Counted from the first letter of the stretch, positions 36,030 to 47,601 are shown. The stretch is 64,000 nt of DNA from Euborellia annulipes (GCA_023213315.1 JAKCPI010001597.1:1-64000), one strand, 5' to 3'. Notes: generated from the sequence alone by a model not told the origin. Translations and numbers: made by a program.

Positions 36030-36995
36030 TTTCTCATACCTATATATGTAATTATATATATTGATATATAAAGTATTGGTTAATTAAAAACTCGAAGAAG
36101 CTTTACGAGTTTTTAATTAAGGAAAACCTCCGTCCCAGAATCTTCTAAATAAAGTATTGGATTCATGTCAAAAATTCAATGTAGAAATTTTGATGGAAAT
36201 ACACGTTTTGAGATCCCCGAGCCCTAAAGATAGTCTGTGAACAAAATGAGCTACGATGTTGAAATTTTATATTTAATTTAGATACTGCATTGAGGCGCGA
36301 ATATAAGCTTTTAAATAAAATAGCCCAAAGAGTACTAAAGGCTACTTTACTGATGTACTATTTCAATTTTTTTTTTAAGTGAAACTTTTATTTGATCCTC
36401 TCAAATTTTTTCGCTCTTCTTTACAATGATAAAATATAATTTTTAAAATAATTTAAAATAATTCAAATCTTCAATTACTAAATAAATATTGTTCTCAGTT
36501 TTTAACATGAGTCAATTGATTTTCCATTATCAATCCTCATTTTCCAATTTTTAAAAACGCGATTTTAATACCCTTAATTGAATAATTTTCTGAAAATTTT
36601 CAGTTAAACGCTGATCCGAAAAAAGTTTCACTTGCATCGTGGTTTCATAAAACCACACAATGTTTTTTTTTTTTTTTCGATTTTCTCAAAATTTGCTCGA
36701 ATTCATAAATCAATTATTTTTTAAAAAAATATATTCTCATTTTACTCTCTTCCTTGTTTGAAGTACACTTTACCCGTTCAATTTTAAGCATGAAGGAATT
36801 GAGCTAGGAGGTTCAAATTTTATATTTAAGTTAGACACCCTAGTTTTTCAATTTTTTTTCGATTTTCTCTAAATTCGCTCCAACGATTTTGATTAAAATT
36901 CAAAAATCGATTATTTTTTTAGATGTTCTTTAAAATGTATATTCTCATTTTGCCATTGAAATATTCTGAAGACCACTTTACTCTTGTACTTTATA
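36030..36995 (-). repeat. degenerate R1 repeat
   Basis: R1 3' end words (TTCTCATACCTATATATG, AAAGTATTGGATTCATGTCA), the TTGAAATTTTATATTTAA block and CTCATTTTGCCATTGAAATA are in minus-strand order, partly duplicated and interrupted. A hairpin (TAATTAAAAACTCG and its complement) at 36081-36119 sits between two copies of the AAAGTATTGG motif. Confidence 0.75.
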
Positions 36996-37984
36996 ATTAC
37001 AATTATTTTTTAATAGGTAATCTTTACAAGGAAACTTTTCTTATTTAGTATTTTGTAGTATAAAAAAAAGTGAAATTTTGTAAATCCCTCATATCCTAGT
37101 TGTCATTTTTGTCACGCACATTCGCTACACTAGACAATTATTCATTCTCTTTATCATCGATCGATTCAGGTTATTAATAACAACAAAAAAATCTCATATT
37201 TGAATTTTTTACGAATGAAAAAAAAAAAAAAATAAACTCATAAATCTCTATGAAATCCAGGGTTTAGCAATTATTCACACTATTTTAATTGAATTGTCCC
37301 TACATAAATGTATTTACATCATCTATAAAATTAAAACGGTTCTTTCAATTACTTTCAAAAAAATATATATATATATAAATTAATATGAAATGGTGATTAA
37401 TTTTTTTTTATATTTTATTTTGAAAATCCGTAAAATTCCTCACCTGCCTCGAAGGCAATTTTTTATATTTATTTTTTCATTTTAAAATAAATAAATATTA
37501 TAGAGATACTAATCAATTTTAAAGGAAAATAAAAAAAAAAAAACATTAAATCATTTATAAATACACACCCGTGTACATACACATGTACAAATAAATATAT
37601 TTAAAAAAAAATTAATGAATAAAATCAAACGCTTCACTTTATTTATATTTGTTTTGTGTCTCATCAAATATGAAATTATAATTATATTTTTAATTTTATT
37701 AATAAATAAATAAATAATTACAAAAAAATTTGATAGAGTTAGAGAAAGATATTAAAATATATGTATTTATTAAATGAATTATTTTTATCATGGTTATGGT
37801 TTTGACAATGAAAATGGATTTTTTTAAATAATTTGGCTTTGTTTTGTATTATATAATTCACATGGAGGATTCACATTAAAAAAAAAAAAAATTAGTTTTA
37901 ATAAATAAATATAAAAGTGACTTGTTTTAATAAAATCCTATATTAGTTCAATTTTTAACAGATTATCAACGGGCAACCAAATAG
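36996..37984. other. AT-rich stretch without recognised feature
   Basis: Nothing recognised. Confidence 0.5.
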
Positions 37985-38211
37985 ATGATACCGGTACAGT
38001 CAGCACCACTTGTGCCTGATGTGCTCAAGAGAGGAGCCTTAATCTTAAGCAACCAATGTGCTTAATGTTGTTTTAAAAGTAGCTTTTTACCATCATTTGC
38101 AATAAAAAACGATGATTTATTTATTTTAGAAATATTGATTTGGTGGACAAAGCTCAAGGTTCCACTCTCGAAGATATCAGGCACTTGTGGCGCGATTGTA
38201 CCCAATTATCA
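37985..38211. repeat. fold-back element (family with 51369-51552)
   Basis: Arms contain CACTTGTGCCTGATGTGCTC and the complement of GATATCAGGCACTTGTGGCG. Also shared with the other copy: GGAGCCTTAA and GGCAACCAA-like words. Confidence 0.75.
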
Positions 38212-38581
38212 TGACCTGAGGTGCTCTTCCTAGCAGTTAATGTGAGAATTAGCGTCCCCTGGACCCCTTTACATGCTTTAGGCGAGCAATTGCAAAATTT
38301 CCAAACAGTGAGAGAATAAATTTGATGCAAAATTTTAAAGTTTTATATTTCCCTCTCTGGCTCCGCCCATCTCAGACTCTGACCAATCAGCGAAAGAATT
38401 GTCACAGCGAACATACACCGGAATCGCTTTATATAGAATATAGGCCTAAGTATTGAATTGCTAAAGTAAGGATAAGGATTTTCTACTAATTACCTATATA
38501 GACGAGGGCGTTCTATTACTAAATTAAATTAAAATTTTCTATAAATTTCCTCTCTGATATTAGGACCGACTTTTTGATAAA

Positions 38582-39548
38582 TATCTGGTGTGACTGGTTG
38601 CACAGCACACAACATTACTCTTTGGTAATTGAAAGTTGTGTTCTGAACAGAGATTTTTGGTGTCGATATACAACAGTATATATTAAGTTTCAGGTAGTAG
38701 GGGACATTAGAATTAAACTAAAGTTGAAAAAAATTTATATTTTATCACAGAATTTTATCTTCTCAATGGAACACAAGAATGAAATGATCTTCAAAGAATT
38801 ATTAAGACACAATGAGAATTTATTGTGAATCTTAAAGATTTTTTGAGAAAATCGAAAAAGAAAATACATCAGTAAAGTACTAGTGAACCCTATTCTTTGG
38901 GTTATTTTATTTCAAAGTTTATTTTCGCGTCTCAAAAGAGTTCCTAACTTAGATATAAAATATAATTTCATAGTTTATTTCCATTCATAGGCCTAATTTA
39001 TTTTAAAGCTAAATATTTTTCGAGATCTATATATTTGAATAAGATAATAGTATTCAAAATACCTCGATTCGGACTTAACAAGTCATAGATATATTTAACA
39101 AGACTGTGAGTGTTTTTTATTGATGAGGCCAAACATCCCATGGCCCCCGGGAATCGAACCCAGGATCTTCGCCTTTCCGGGGCATAGGCGTGCTATCCAT
39201 TGCACCAGGCCACCGGCATATAAGTGAGTTTTATTGGTGCAGGTCGAGGGTCCGGTGGCCTAGAGCAATGGATAGCACGCCTATGCCCCGGAAAGGCGGA
39301 GATCCTGGGTTCGATTCCCGGGGGCCATGGGATGTTTGGCCTCATCAATAAAAAACACTCACAGTCTTGTTAAACTAATTTATTTTGATCAGAAACAGAC
39401 CATTTTGCAGGGCCCACTTTTTTTTATTCAAGGGGGCCCTCAAACCGTAAGGATCGAATATTTGACAATAATCAAATACTTTCTCTCGATATATATATTA
39501 TTTATACTGTATATATAGAGATTACATATATAGCTAAGAGAAAGTAAA
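38582..39548 (+). repeat. diverged R1 repeat holding a SINE-2 pair
   Basis: 5' hairpin (ATCTGGTGTGACTGGTTGCA) at the left and R1 3' end (TTTATTCAAGGGGGCCCTCA, CTTTCTCTCGATATATATAT to AAGAGAAAGTAAAAG) at the right. The middle is diverged and interrupted by 39100-39365. Confidence 0.78.
39100..39365. mobile_element. inverted pair of tRNA(Arg)-like SINE-2 units
   Basis: The plus-strand unit has GGTGGCCTAGAGCAATGGAT (A-box side) and GGGTTCGATTCCCGGGGGCC (B box), then a tail with CAATAAAAAACACTCACAGT. The same unit is inverted to its left, so the whole block is a palindrome of two SINE units. The tRNA-like part has no clean cloverleaf, so it is not called as tRNA genes. Confidence 0.78.
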
Positions 39549-39811
39549 AGTTTAAATAATTAAAAAAAGAAGAAAAAAAAAAATGTAATTAAATAAAAAT
39601 AAAAATAATTTTTTTCGACTAATATAATTTAATAATTTTCCCTTTATAAGCTAAGTAATCCAAGTCTTAAAAAATATATCTTCAAAAGATGTTATATATT
39701 TTTTAAATTAAAACTTAATGGAATGCATTAGAAAAGAAAGCCCCCGTAGGCAAAATAAATTAATGGAACTTTAATTAAAATGAATCTTAAGTAAAGAGAG
39801 AGGAGTTTTAC

Positions 39812-39945
39812 CTTGTTTGATCAAGTCGAGGGATGTCCTATCCGATCGGTAACCATGGATAAGGATTTTTGTGTCTAGATCAGGATTAAAGGACGTCTCC
39901 CGAAGTTTCCCATCGAATATTTCCTCTTCCATTCCACGGGTTGCT
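39812..39945 (-). CDS. pancreatic-lipase-family exon B (oxyanion region)
   Basis: 134 bp. The acceptor is TTCTTTTTAG, the donor GTAAAA after ATCAAACAAG. The first base A completes a Lys codon with AA from exon A; the last G completes Glu with exon C. It reads ATRGMEEEIFDGKL, then FNPDLDTKILIHGYRSD and LDLIKQ. The TKILIHGY segment is the conserved beta-strand/HG motif that helps form the oxyanion hole in this lipase family. It is flanked by poly-T/A intron sequence, so the exon stands out clearly. Enters in phase 2 and leaves in phase 1. Confidence 0.94.
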
Positions 39946-40105
39946 CTAAAAAGAAAAAAGAAAAAAAATTCAAGTTTAAAAAATTTTCTTTTAAAAGAGA
40001 TAAACAAAGCTTAAAGTTTAGGGGCCTTTGTATACTAAAACCAAAATATACATTTTATGTGATAAATGGAAAAGAAGAGTCAGCCAATTTAGGAGCTTGT
40101 GCGTA

Positions 40106-40180
40106 ATAAAAACTCTTAACAATTTAGAGACGTTTCGACTTTAATGGCATACAGCCATCATCATTCATTTTATGTCTTTA
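40106..40180 (-). repeat. degenerate hammerhead-like fragment
   Basis: The minus strand reads ATGATGA, TGGCT, a loop, AGTC, GAAACGTC. Order and spacing match the motif in the palindromic elements, but the first C of the core is A and stem I is weak. Confidence 0.4.
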
Positions 40181-40312
40181 ATTTAGCAACTAATTAAGAT
40201 ATACAATTTTAAAAAAATTGTAAATGAGGCCGATTATTCTATAAAAAATTTCTTTAAAATCAATTTTGGAATTTAATAAAAATATTTTGATCCAAATCAA
40301 AGAATAAAAAAA

Positions 40313-40758
40313 AATCTGGTGTGACTGTGCTTGTCACACCAGATTTTTTGTGTCGGCATGTATTTAGTTTCCGACAGTACGGTTCATTCGATTTTCAAGA
40401 TGTAAAATTTATAAGTATGGCAAAATATTTATATTTTGTTACCATGGCAACCATTTCTCCTATCTTTTATATGGAGTACAAGAGTAAAGTGGTCTTCAGA
40501 AGATTTCAATCACAAAATGAGAATATACATTTTATTGAGAATCTAAAAAATAATTGATTTTTGAATTTAAAAAAAAAAAATTGTTGGAGCAAATTTAGAA
40601 AAAATCGAAAAAAACTGAAAAAGTGCATCAGTAAAGTACTAGTGCTCTTTGGCCGAATTTGTTCAAAAGCTTCGTGACACATCCCTTGTGGGTGCCTAAC
40701 TTAAATATAAAATTTCAACCTCCTAGCTCTTTTCGTTCTTGAGATATTTTGTTCACAG

Positions 40759-40790
<32 letters not shown>

Positions 40791-41226
40791 ACACACAGAC
40801 AGACAGACCATGTCGCGAAAACCACTTTTTTGGATTCAGGGGACCTCAAAACGGGTATATCTATCAAAATCTCGACATCGAATTTTTCACATGAAACCAA
40901 TACTTTCTCTCTCTCTATATATATTAACATATACTGTATCAGGGGCGTATATAAGGGGGGGGGGGCCGAGGGGGCCCGGGCCCCCCCGAAATTTCCCAAA
41001 CACATATACATATATAGAGATATACAGATATCAGCGCAACAAATTTTTCCGCAGGATGGAAAACTTTGGTTCCGCAAAGGAAAAAATGTTCTGCAAAAAA
41101 TTTCGTGTGAAAAAAAAATTTAGTTTCTTAAAAAAAAAATTTTCCGCAGAAAAATTTTCAGTTCGGGCCCCCCGAAAAAAATTTCTATATACGCCCCTGT
41201 ACTGTATATAGAGGTAAGAGAAAGTA
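40313..41226 (+). repeat. R1 repeat holding a hAT-like MITE
   Basis: 40313-40939 and 41208-41226 form an R1 copy with a shortened 5' hairpin (GGTGTGACTGTGCTTGTCAC directly fused). It also has a CA microsatellite at 40756-40795 and the 3' end split by the MITE. Confidence 0.92.
40940..41199. mobile_element. hAT-like MITE, 260 bp
   Basis: Termini CAGGGGCGTATATAAGGGGG and TTTCTATATACGCCCCTG. Exact 8-bp target duplications TACTGTAT at 40932-40939 and 41200-41207, located in the R1 3' hairpin. Same family as 27284-27700. Confidence 0.9.
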
Positions 41227-41393
41227 AAAAAATGGAACTTGACAAATTTATATTCCTAGTTCAGTTTTTTAAAACGAGGAGTGAAAAAGAATTGTAAAAC
41301 AATTGCCCAAAATTTATAAAGAACTTCGAATTATTCGGCTTCCAATTTTTTTGCAATTCAGTCATAATATTAAATAACACTCACAGCTTTGTT

Positions 41394-42976
41394 AGATATA
41401 CCGGGTGGGCCAATAGTGCGTGGACGGAAGATTGTGGGCTTATTAACGGACATTTTTAAAATTTATTGATCGCACATAATGTGGGGCCTTTAGGGCTACA
41501 AATTAAAAATATTTTTGTTCCAATTGCACCTCATATACAGGGTGGTCCATATCAAAGTTATGTTTTTTTAAATGGAACGCCCTGTATATTATTGCATATT
41601 TGGATTCTACGGCCAATTTTAGTATGACTTTATGTCATGCAATGTATTCCAAACCAAACCGTTTAGCCGCAAATCGGGCTTTAGTGAAAAAACTGCTGTC
41701 TGGAAAAATTTGAATATCTCGCGAACCATAAAACTTAGGGAACTGTTCTTTTGTGAGGTTACTAACCATGAAATGTACTAATGTAGGCCAGATGGGGAAC
41801 CCGGAATTATTCTTATGTTGGGAGATATGGCCATGCCAATTTGGAAAATTTCAATCATGGATAACTTCATTTTTTCAAATGGAACATGCTACTTTTTTTT
41901 ATGCCATGGGACGTGAAATTCAATTATCTTTCAGCTGATATAAGGTTGTCTATATCTATCTTTGGTAGTTTTCTTTTTATTCCAAAATATCTGATAACGA
42001 AAAAAAAAATTTTTATTATAGACCAAATAATTGAAAAAAAAAATCCAAACGCAAAACAAAATTGTAATAAATGGACAAATTATGCTAAATATTCGAAAAT
42101 GTCTTTAAATTTCCCTTAAAATCATTTATTTTATCTCCTCAAAGAAGTCCCGCTTGCTCAAATCCGGGTTATGATTTGTCATCAAGATGGCGCTTCTCCT
42201 AACCTGAACATAACCCTAATTTCTTTTTCGAGAAGTTCAAATAAATGATTTTAAGGGAAATTTAAAGACTTTTTCGAATATTTAGCATAATTTGTCCATT
42301 TATTACAATTGTGTTTTGCGTTTGGATTTTTTTTTCAATTATTTTGTCTATAATAAAACATTTTTTTTTTCGTTATCAGATATTTTGGAATAAAAAGAAA
42401 ACTACTAAAGATAGATATAGACAACCTTATATCAGCTGAAAGATAATTGAATTTCACGTCCCATGGCATAAAAAAAAGTAGCATGTTCCATTTGAAAAAA
42501 TGAAGTTATCCATGATTGAAATTTTCCAAATTGGCATGGCCATATCTCCCAACATAAGAATAATTCCGGGTTCCCCATCTGGCCTACATTAGTACATTTC
42601 ATGGTTAGTAACCTCACAAAAGAACAGTTCCCTAAGTTTTATGGTTCGCGAGATATTCAATTTTTTCCAGACAGCAGTTTTTTCACTAAAGCCCGATTTG
42701 CGGCTAAACGGTTTGGTTTGGAATACATTGCATGACATAAAGTCATACTAAAATTGGCCGTAGAATCCAAATATGCAATAATATACAGGGCGTTCCATTT
42801 AAAAAAACATAACTTTGATATGGACCACCCTGTATATGAGGTGCAATTGGAACAAAAATATTTTTAATTTGTAGCCCTAAAGGCCCCACATTATGTGCGA
42901 TCAACAAATTTTAAAAATGTCCGTTAATAAGCCCACAATCTTCCGTCCACGCACTATTGGCCCACCCGGTATATCT
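41394..42976. mobile_element. large near-perfect fold-back element
   Basis: The arm 41394-42132 is almost the exact inverse of 42241-42976, with a ~108-bp loop. Ends CCGGGTGGGCCAATAGTGCG and its complement are flanked by TATA-type sequence. Arms also hold ACAGGGTGGTCCATATC. The same 61-residue frame occurs in both arms (41753-41938 and 42432-42617), simply because of the palindrome. No transposase. Confidence 0.93.
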
Positions 42977-43149
42977 CTATGACTCACAAGGGAAGTGCAT
43001 GGCCTTCTCCTCACCGATTTGGACGAAAATTTTTGATGTATAGAACTTAATTATTATTCTGTTAAAGCGAGAGAATGCGCTTCTCTACCGTTTCTCTAAA
43101 AAAAAAAATGTTAAAGATTTGCCAGCATGTCTTATAAAGCCGTTGCTAA

Positions 43150-43226
43150 AGATCACATTTCGAAAAGATTGGTATCGTTCATTCTTTGTAAACGCGAGAT
43201 TCGAGTTCGAATCTCGTCGCGAGAAA
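43150..43226 (+). repeat. tRNA-like SINE fragment
   Basis: GGTATCGTTCATTCTTTGTA followed by B-box-like GAGTTCGAATCTCGTC. An inverted relative lies at 43759-43815. Not an intact tRNA. Confidence 0.5.
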
Positions 43227-43310
43227 CTTTTTTTGTATAATTTATATTTTTTTTTTACTTCTAGGATTATTTTTTTAAGAATTTGTTGGTTGAATGACTG
43301 TAGGTATTCA

Positions 43311-43362
43311 ATTTGTGAGAGAGACCATTCACCAGGAAAGCTCCCTGGTCTCTCTCACAAAT
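43311..43362. repeat. short perfect hairpin
   Basis: AATTTGTGAGAGAGACCA and its complement enclose a 16-base loop. Confidence 0.75.
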
Positions 43363-43655
43363 TATTTTTTAATATTAATAAATAAATAAAAAGTTATTTT
43401 AATTATTGGCATTTAATTTTTAACATGTTTGTTCCATTCGAATGCTTTCTATCAAAAATATAATATAAGAAAATATTTAATATTTTACGAGAAAGATATT
43501 ACTACAAGTGGCAAAGCCAGCCTTCAGCTGGGCCTCTTGTACCCCCGCCCATCACGGCGAGCAAATGCATCAAATTTATTCTTGCTCACTGTTTGGATAT
43601 TTTGCAATTGCTCGCCGAAGTTTTAAATTTCCCTCAAAAAAAAAAAAAAAAAATA

Positions 43656-43736
43656 CAGTTGAGACCCGTTAATCCGAACTAATTGGGACCGAGGGTCGTT
43701 CGGATTAGCGAGGTTCGGATTACCGGGACTCTACTA
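43656..43736. mobile_element. tiny pogo-like MITE, ~80 bp
   Basis: Starts CAGTTGAGACCCGTTAATCC after TA and ends ATTACCGGGACTCTACTA before TA. Termini are imperfect inverted repeats in the style of pogo/Tigger elements. A longer relative may be 57691-58049. Confidence 0.6.
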
Positions 43737-43758
43737 TATATTCAATACAAAAAAAAAT

Positions 43759-43815
43759 TCCACATGACGAGATTCGAACTCGAGATCTCCCGTTTACAAA
43801 GAATGAACGCTACCA
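43759..43815 (-). repeat. tRNA-like SINE fragment, inverted partner of 43150
   Basis: The minus strand reads GTAGCGTTCATTCTTTGTAA, then GAGTTCGAATCTCGTC. Confidence 0.5.
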
Positions 43816-44812
43816 AATTTAGCTTTTTATGGTGGATGCGAAATATCAAGCCTCTCGGCGGCCCTGACTGTAGTATATGTAGTTTAAAGACTACTTTAAA
43901 GACATCAAATTATTTAAATAACATTTGTTTTTAATCTAAATACTTTATAAAATAAAAAGATAACTTTAGTTTTAATCGCCAAAAATAAAAGGAAGTGCTT
44001 ATTACATCCCCTTCTCATTTGGCACTGAAACAAAACCCCCAGGGTCATATATACAGAACTGGAGTAAAAAAAAAAAAAAGATATGGGATAAATCAACGAA
44101 GTTCCTTTTTCTCAAGAGCTTTTTTTTTTGTTGTATGGTGTGGTTATAAGTAATTGTCCTGAAGAAAAGTGGGAGAAGCTTTTGATATTATAAATCATAT
44201 CGATTAGAGGCGAGAGAAAGAGGTGCCAAATCAGGTGGTGAATGAAGAAGGGAAGCACCAATTTCTACTTTTTGTTATTCCTAACGTTCACCAGCCCCTT
44301 TTTTGTTCTTTTCTTTCTCTTCTTAACTTAATAGAATGATTGATAGAGGTGATTAGAAAGCAATAAATTAATGAGAATGAACGATGATGATGATGATTCT
44401 TATCTCTATCTATCTCACTTTTTATTTTTATTTTTTATTTTTTTTCTTTCACTAACTAATCAATTTCAATTTTTTGTAATATAAAATTTAAAATTAATAT
44501 TATTTAATTAATATATTCAAAGATGTGAATTTTTTTTTTTTTTTTTTTACACCAAAAAATAAAAAATAATTTTATTTTTGGCTTAGAAAGTTGAGAATTA
44601 ATGACTAAATTAGAAAATATAATAACGACTATAGTCTATGTGCATGTGTCTATCACTTAAATTAACCATACTTATTAATACTATAGGCCTAAGTAGGCCT
44701 ATGAACATTTTAAACATTATCTTGGACTAAAAAAATTAAGTAAGATTGGTTTAAATAACAAAAAGGCGCGAATAGCTATGGCAGCTGAGAGCACCCTAAA
44801 GAAATAAAAAGT
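43816..44812. other. intronic stretch without recognised feature
   Basis: AT-rich, no named repeat or exon. Confidence 0.5.
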
Positions 44813-45080
44813 GGCCCTCCCTGCCTTGGTGTAGGTGTTAGCGTACTGGCCTTGTATATACCAAGGGTCGCGGGTTCGGATCCCAGTCAGTCCGATGATT
44901 TTATTTAATCCATTTGGATACCAAAATGTTTAAATAAGAATGCCTGGTCCCTAAATATATATATACTGTATTATTAATATAATGGTTATGGTCAAAGTCT
45001 TAGATGGTCTAAGTTGCCGAAAAGACTGTGTGAATGTGTGTGTGAATGAGAAAAGAGTGTGAATGTTTAAAAAAAAGAGG
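44813..45080 (+). mobile_element. SINE-1, full length
   Basis: The tRNA-derived head has A-box-like GGTGTAGGTGTTAGCGTACTGG region and B box GGGTTCGGATCCCAG. The body includes ATTTAATCCATTTGGATACC and TTGCCGAAAAGACTGTGTGA; the tail is GAAAAGAGTGTGAATGTTTA plus an A-run. Target duplication not clear here. Other copies: 11481, 56826, 61634. Confidence 0.85.
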
Positions 45081-45329
45081 AATGTGAACAAGGAAGAATT
45101 AGCGAGGTAGCTAAAGGGACTGGCCAAGTTTTTTTATAGGTTTTTTTTTCACTAGCTGCGAACTTCTCACCCTTAGCACAACAAACTAGTGTTTTCTTTC
45201 AATGGGGCTACGAACCATTGAAATTTAAAATTAGATTTATTTTAAACTCAAAAAAATATAAAATCTCAAAAATTCTTCTGTCCTCGCCTTATTCCCGCGA
45301 TGCAGGGTCGGCGGACCTCACTTTTTCCC

Positions 45330-45672
45330 TTTAACCCTATCATATCATAGCAACATATTCACGGAACACGAGAGAGGCATCGTCCCAGCATCCCCATGCT
45401 GTACAGATCACAACTAACAGAATAAATCAATTTCATTCTTCCTTTACCCCATGACCTCCCGTGATTGGAACAAGCTCCCTGCGTCTATCTTCCCCAAAAC
45501 CTACAATCTTCAGACTTTCAAGTCTAACCTCAACAGGCATCTTCTCAGTTCCCGCAGTTGAGTTTCCCCTTTATGCTTCTCCTTTTGTTTTTATTTTCTT
45601 CCTGGCTGCATGTGACTATTGGTCATTATAGATCTTCGGACTTTATGCACCCATTCCAAAAAAAAAAAAAAA
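45330..45672 (+). pseudogene. non-LTR retrotransposon 3' end (reverse-transcriptase C-terminus)
   Basis: A 5'-truncated LINE remnant. From 45451 a frame reads TSRDWNKLPASIFPKTYNLQ, then FKSNLNRHLL and a stop at 45559-45561. The DWNKLP/FK..L..HL pattern is the conserved end of reverse transcriptase ORFs in many LINE clades. The matching upstream part is in another frame, implying a frameshift near 45440-45450. A short 3' UTR and poly-A at 45658-45672 follow. Dead copy; clade not determined. Confidence 0.75.
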
Positions 45673-45679
45673 TCATGCG

Positions 45680-45800
45680 TTTTTGCGACCGAGAAGAATA
45701 GAACAGGCCGGCCCGTCGCCTTTTGAAAAGAGGAAGGAAGAGACAGACATTTAAAGAACTGAAGGACTGCCCTTCCCAGCTCGGGCAGCTCATGGTCGCC
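45680..45800 (-). other. GC-richer orphan segment, unknown
   Basis: Open on the minus strand (ELPELGRAVLQFFKCLSL) and preceded by an acceptor-like TTCGCTGTAG. No donor follows before the poly-T. Lipase exons A and B join in phase without it, so it is not needed for the lipase. It could be an unrelated or untranslated exon, or sequence next to the LINE insertion. Confidence 0.25.
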
Positions 45801-46960
45801 ATTCACGTACCTACAGCGAAATAAAATTTCAAAAAATTAATATAGTTTATAAATCGATAATTAAGAAATCGACTTATTCCTCTCTTCGCCTCTAATACCA
45901 AACAACGGGGTACTATAAATTTCCCTATCTAAGCCAAATGTCTCGTTCATATCCATCTTGATAAAATGAAACAAAATCATCAATCGATAAGAAAATTTAA
46001 AGAAAAATGTGAGCCAATTTTGAGAAAATATAAAAAATGTTTTTGAAATTTTAGATTAGGAATCGAAAGGATTAGTGTAATTTCGAAAATAGTTTTTTTT
46101 TAAATATCTATATTTTTTCAATAAAGCAATTAATTTTTAAAATATATTATTCTTCCTGAATCAGAAAGGAAAATAGAGGAAGAATGCACTATAAGGTATC
46201 TAAAAGTCATGTGACTAAAACATCTCATGCCTTTTTAGAAACCTCATAAATTATTTACCTCTTAAGTAAAGACTAAAAAATGACACGTCAGATCAGACCA
46301 CTCTGCTTTTTTGAGAAATGGCCACGCATATAGACAGACATACATGGAGACTATATATTTCTTTTGTCTATAAAAGAGAGGGGAGGGGGACTTCTCACTC
46401 CGAAAAATAATTAGTAGTCTAAAGGGATTTATTTATTCAGAATAGAATTTTTCCAAAGTTAAATTTATACATCCTCTACGTAAGTAAGCAAGAGTTTTCG
46501 ACAATAGACGAAGAGAAGGGTCTGTGAAGGGACATGCTTGGCTAGCAAGTCCTAACAAGCAGCAAGGCGAGTCCAATTTGAAGGACCTTTGTGTCTATCC
46601 TCACCATCACATAGATTATGAATGGGAACTGTAGTTCTATTGAAGAGGCTTATTCACTTGTAGAAATTATAAGAGATACAAAAGGGAAGAACTTTATTAT
46701 AGATGTGAATCTTTTATTCTTTTAATTATAAAATATCTATTTTTTTCACATATGGAAGAGTAATATAAAATTAAAGGTAGATGTGTTCTTTGTATTTCAA
46801 ATAAGTTAAAGTATTTTAAAGAATATTTCAATGCAATTTTTTAAAATTGATTTAAATTAGAATTAAAATTTTTTTTTTTTTTTAATGAATTAAATTTGTA
46901 TGAATTTTTTTAAACTAGTGAAAAATTAATTTTTTTGAATATAAAAATGAAAAAAAATAT
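45801..46960. other. intronic stretch without recognised feature
   Basis: AT-rich; nothing named. Confidence 0.5.
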
Positions 46961-47226
46961 TAAATAAAAGCAACTTGTGTTTTCTTTCTTGGACGAAATG
47001 TGACAGGTAGTATGTCGTTTTTTTGGTATAATTATTAAAAAAATCAATAAATTTTCAATAATATTTATTTTTGGGCGCTAACATGTTTCGCCCACCATGA
47101 GAGCCATCATCAGAACCAAAAATAAATATTATTGAAAATTTATTGATTTTTAATAATTATACCAAAAAACGACATACTACCTGTCACATTTCGTCCAAGA
47201 AAGAAAACACAAGTTGCTTTTATTTA
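46961..47226. repeat. palindromic element with central hammerhead-like motif (minus strand)
   Basis: Arms of about 115 bp (AAGCAACTTGTGTTTTCTTT and complement) enclose a single central core. On the minus strand, 47118 to 47073: GGTT, CTGATGA, extra T, stem II GCTC/GGGC with a long loop, GAAAC, AT loop, GTT, then AGC. Stem III is C-G/A-U closed by AT; stem I is 3 bp (TTG-side with AGC). The CTGATGA and GAAA boxes are intact. Confidence 0.65.
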
Positions 47227-47593
47227 ATTGTATTAATTTTATTAATATTATTGTTCTAATTGTATTAATCCACCATTTTAACAAAGAAAAAAATATTATT
47301 TAATTAAATAAATTAGAAAATAAAAAATTAAATAAATGACAAAATAGTCCAATGACAGTTAAAAAAAAACGAGCTTACTGATTAGCTAGAGGATGGGCTG
47401 GGGGCAACCATCCTCCGGAAGGCCCCATATTGATACTCAATTTTTCTTGGGTAGGAGTCTTCTAGGGGGGGGGGCCTTCTGGGGAGACCGAGACCCCCCA
47501 CCCCCGGGGCCCCCTAGTTACCCCCATGAAAAAGAGTAAATGTCAGAAATAGAAATACTAAATACTATTGTTATATGATTGTTTAAAAATGAA
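47227..47593. other. intronic stretch with G/C runs
   Basis: 47390-47520 is rich in G and C runs and resembles the interior of the hAT-like MITEs, but no termini found. Confidence 0.4.
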
Positions 47594-47601
47594 ATTCAAG
47601 A

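Noticed and set aside
39240..39330. Genuine tRNA genes at 39.1-39.3, 44.8, 57.0 and 61.85 kb
   Set aside because: Each is attached to a SINE body, lacks a clean cloverleaf and in several cases has target duplications; called SINE heads instead.
40749..41211. Repeated small proteins starting MSRKPLFWIQGTSKR (also near 49.9 and 62.3 kb)
   Set aside because: They are the same R1 segment read in one frame; frames break differently in each copy and no start context or domain supports a gene.
41753..42617. Identical 61-residue proteins at 41753-41938 (+) and 42432-42617 (-) as a duplicated gene
   Set aside because: The identity is due to the perfect inverted arms of the fold-back element; there is no domain similarity.
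45591..45806. Orphan segment as a lipase exon between A and B
   Set aside because: Exon A (ends in phase 2 with AA) and exon B (starts A) join perfectly into Lys at the conserved place; adding this segment would break the domain.
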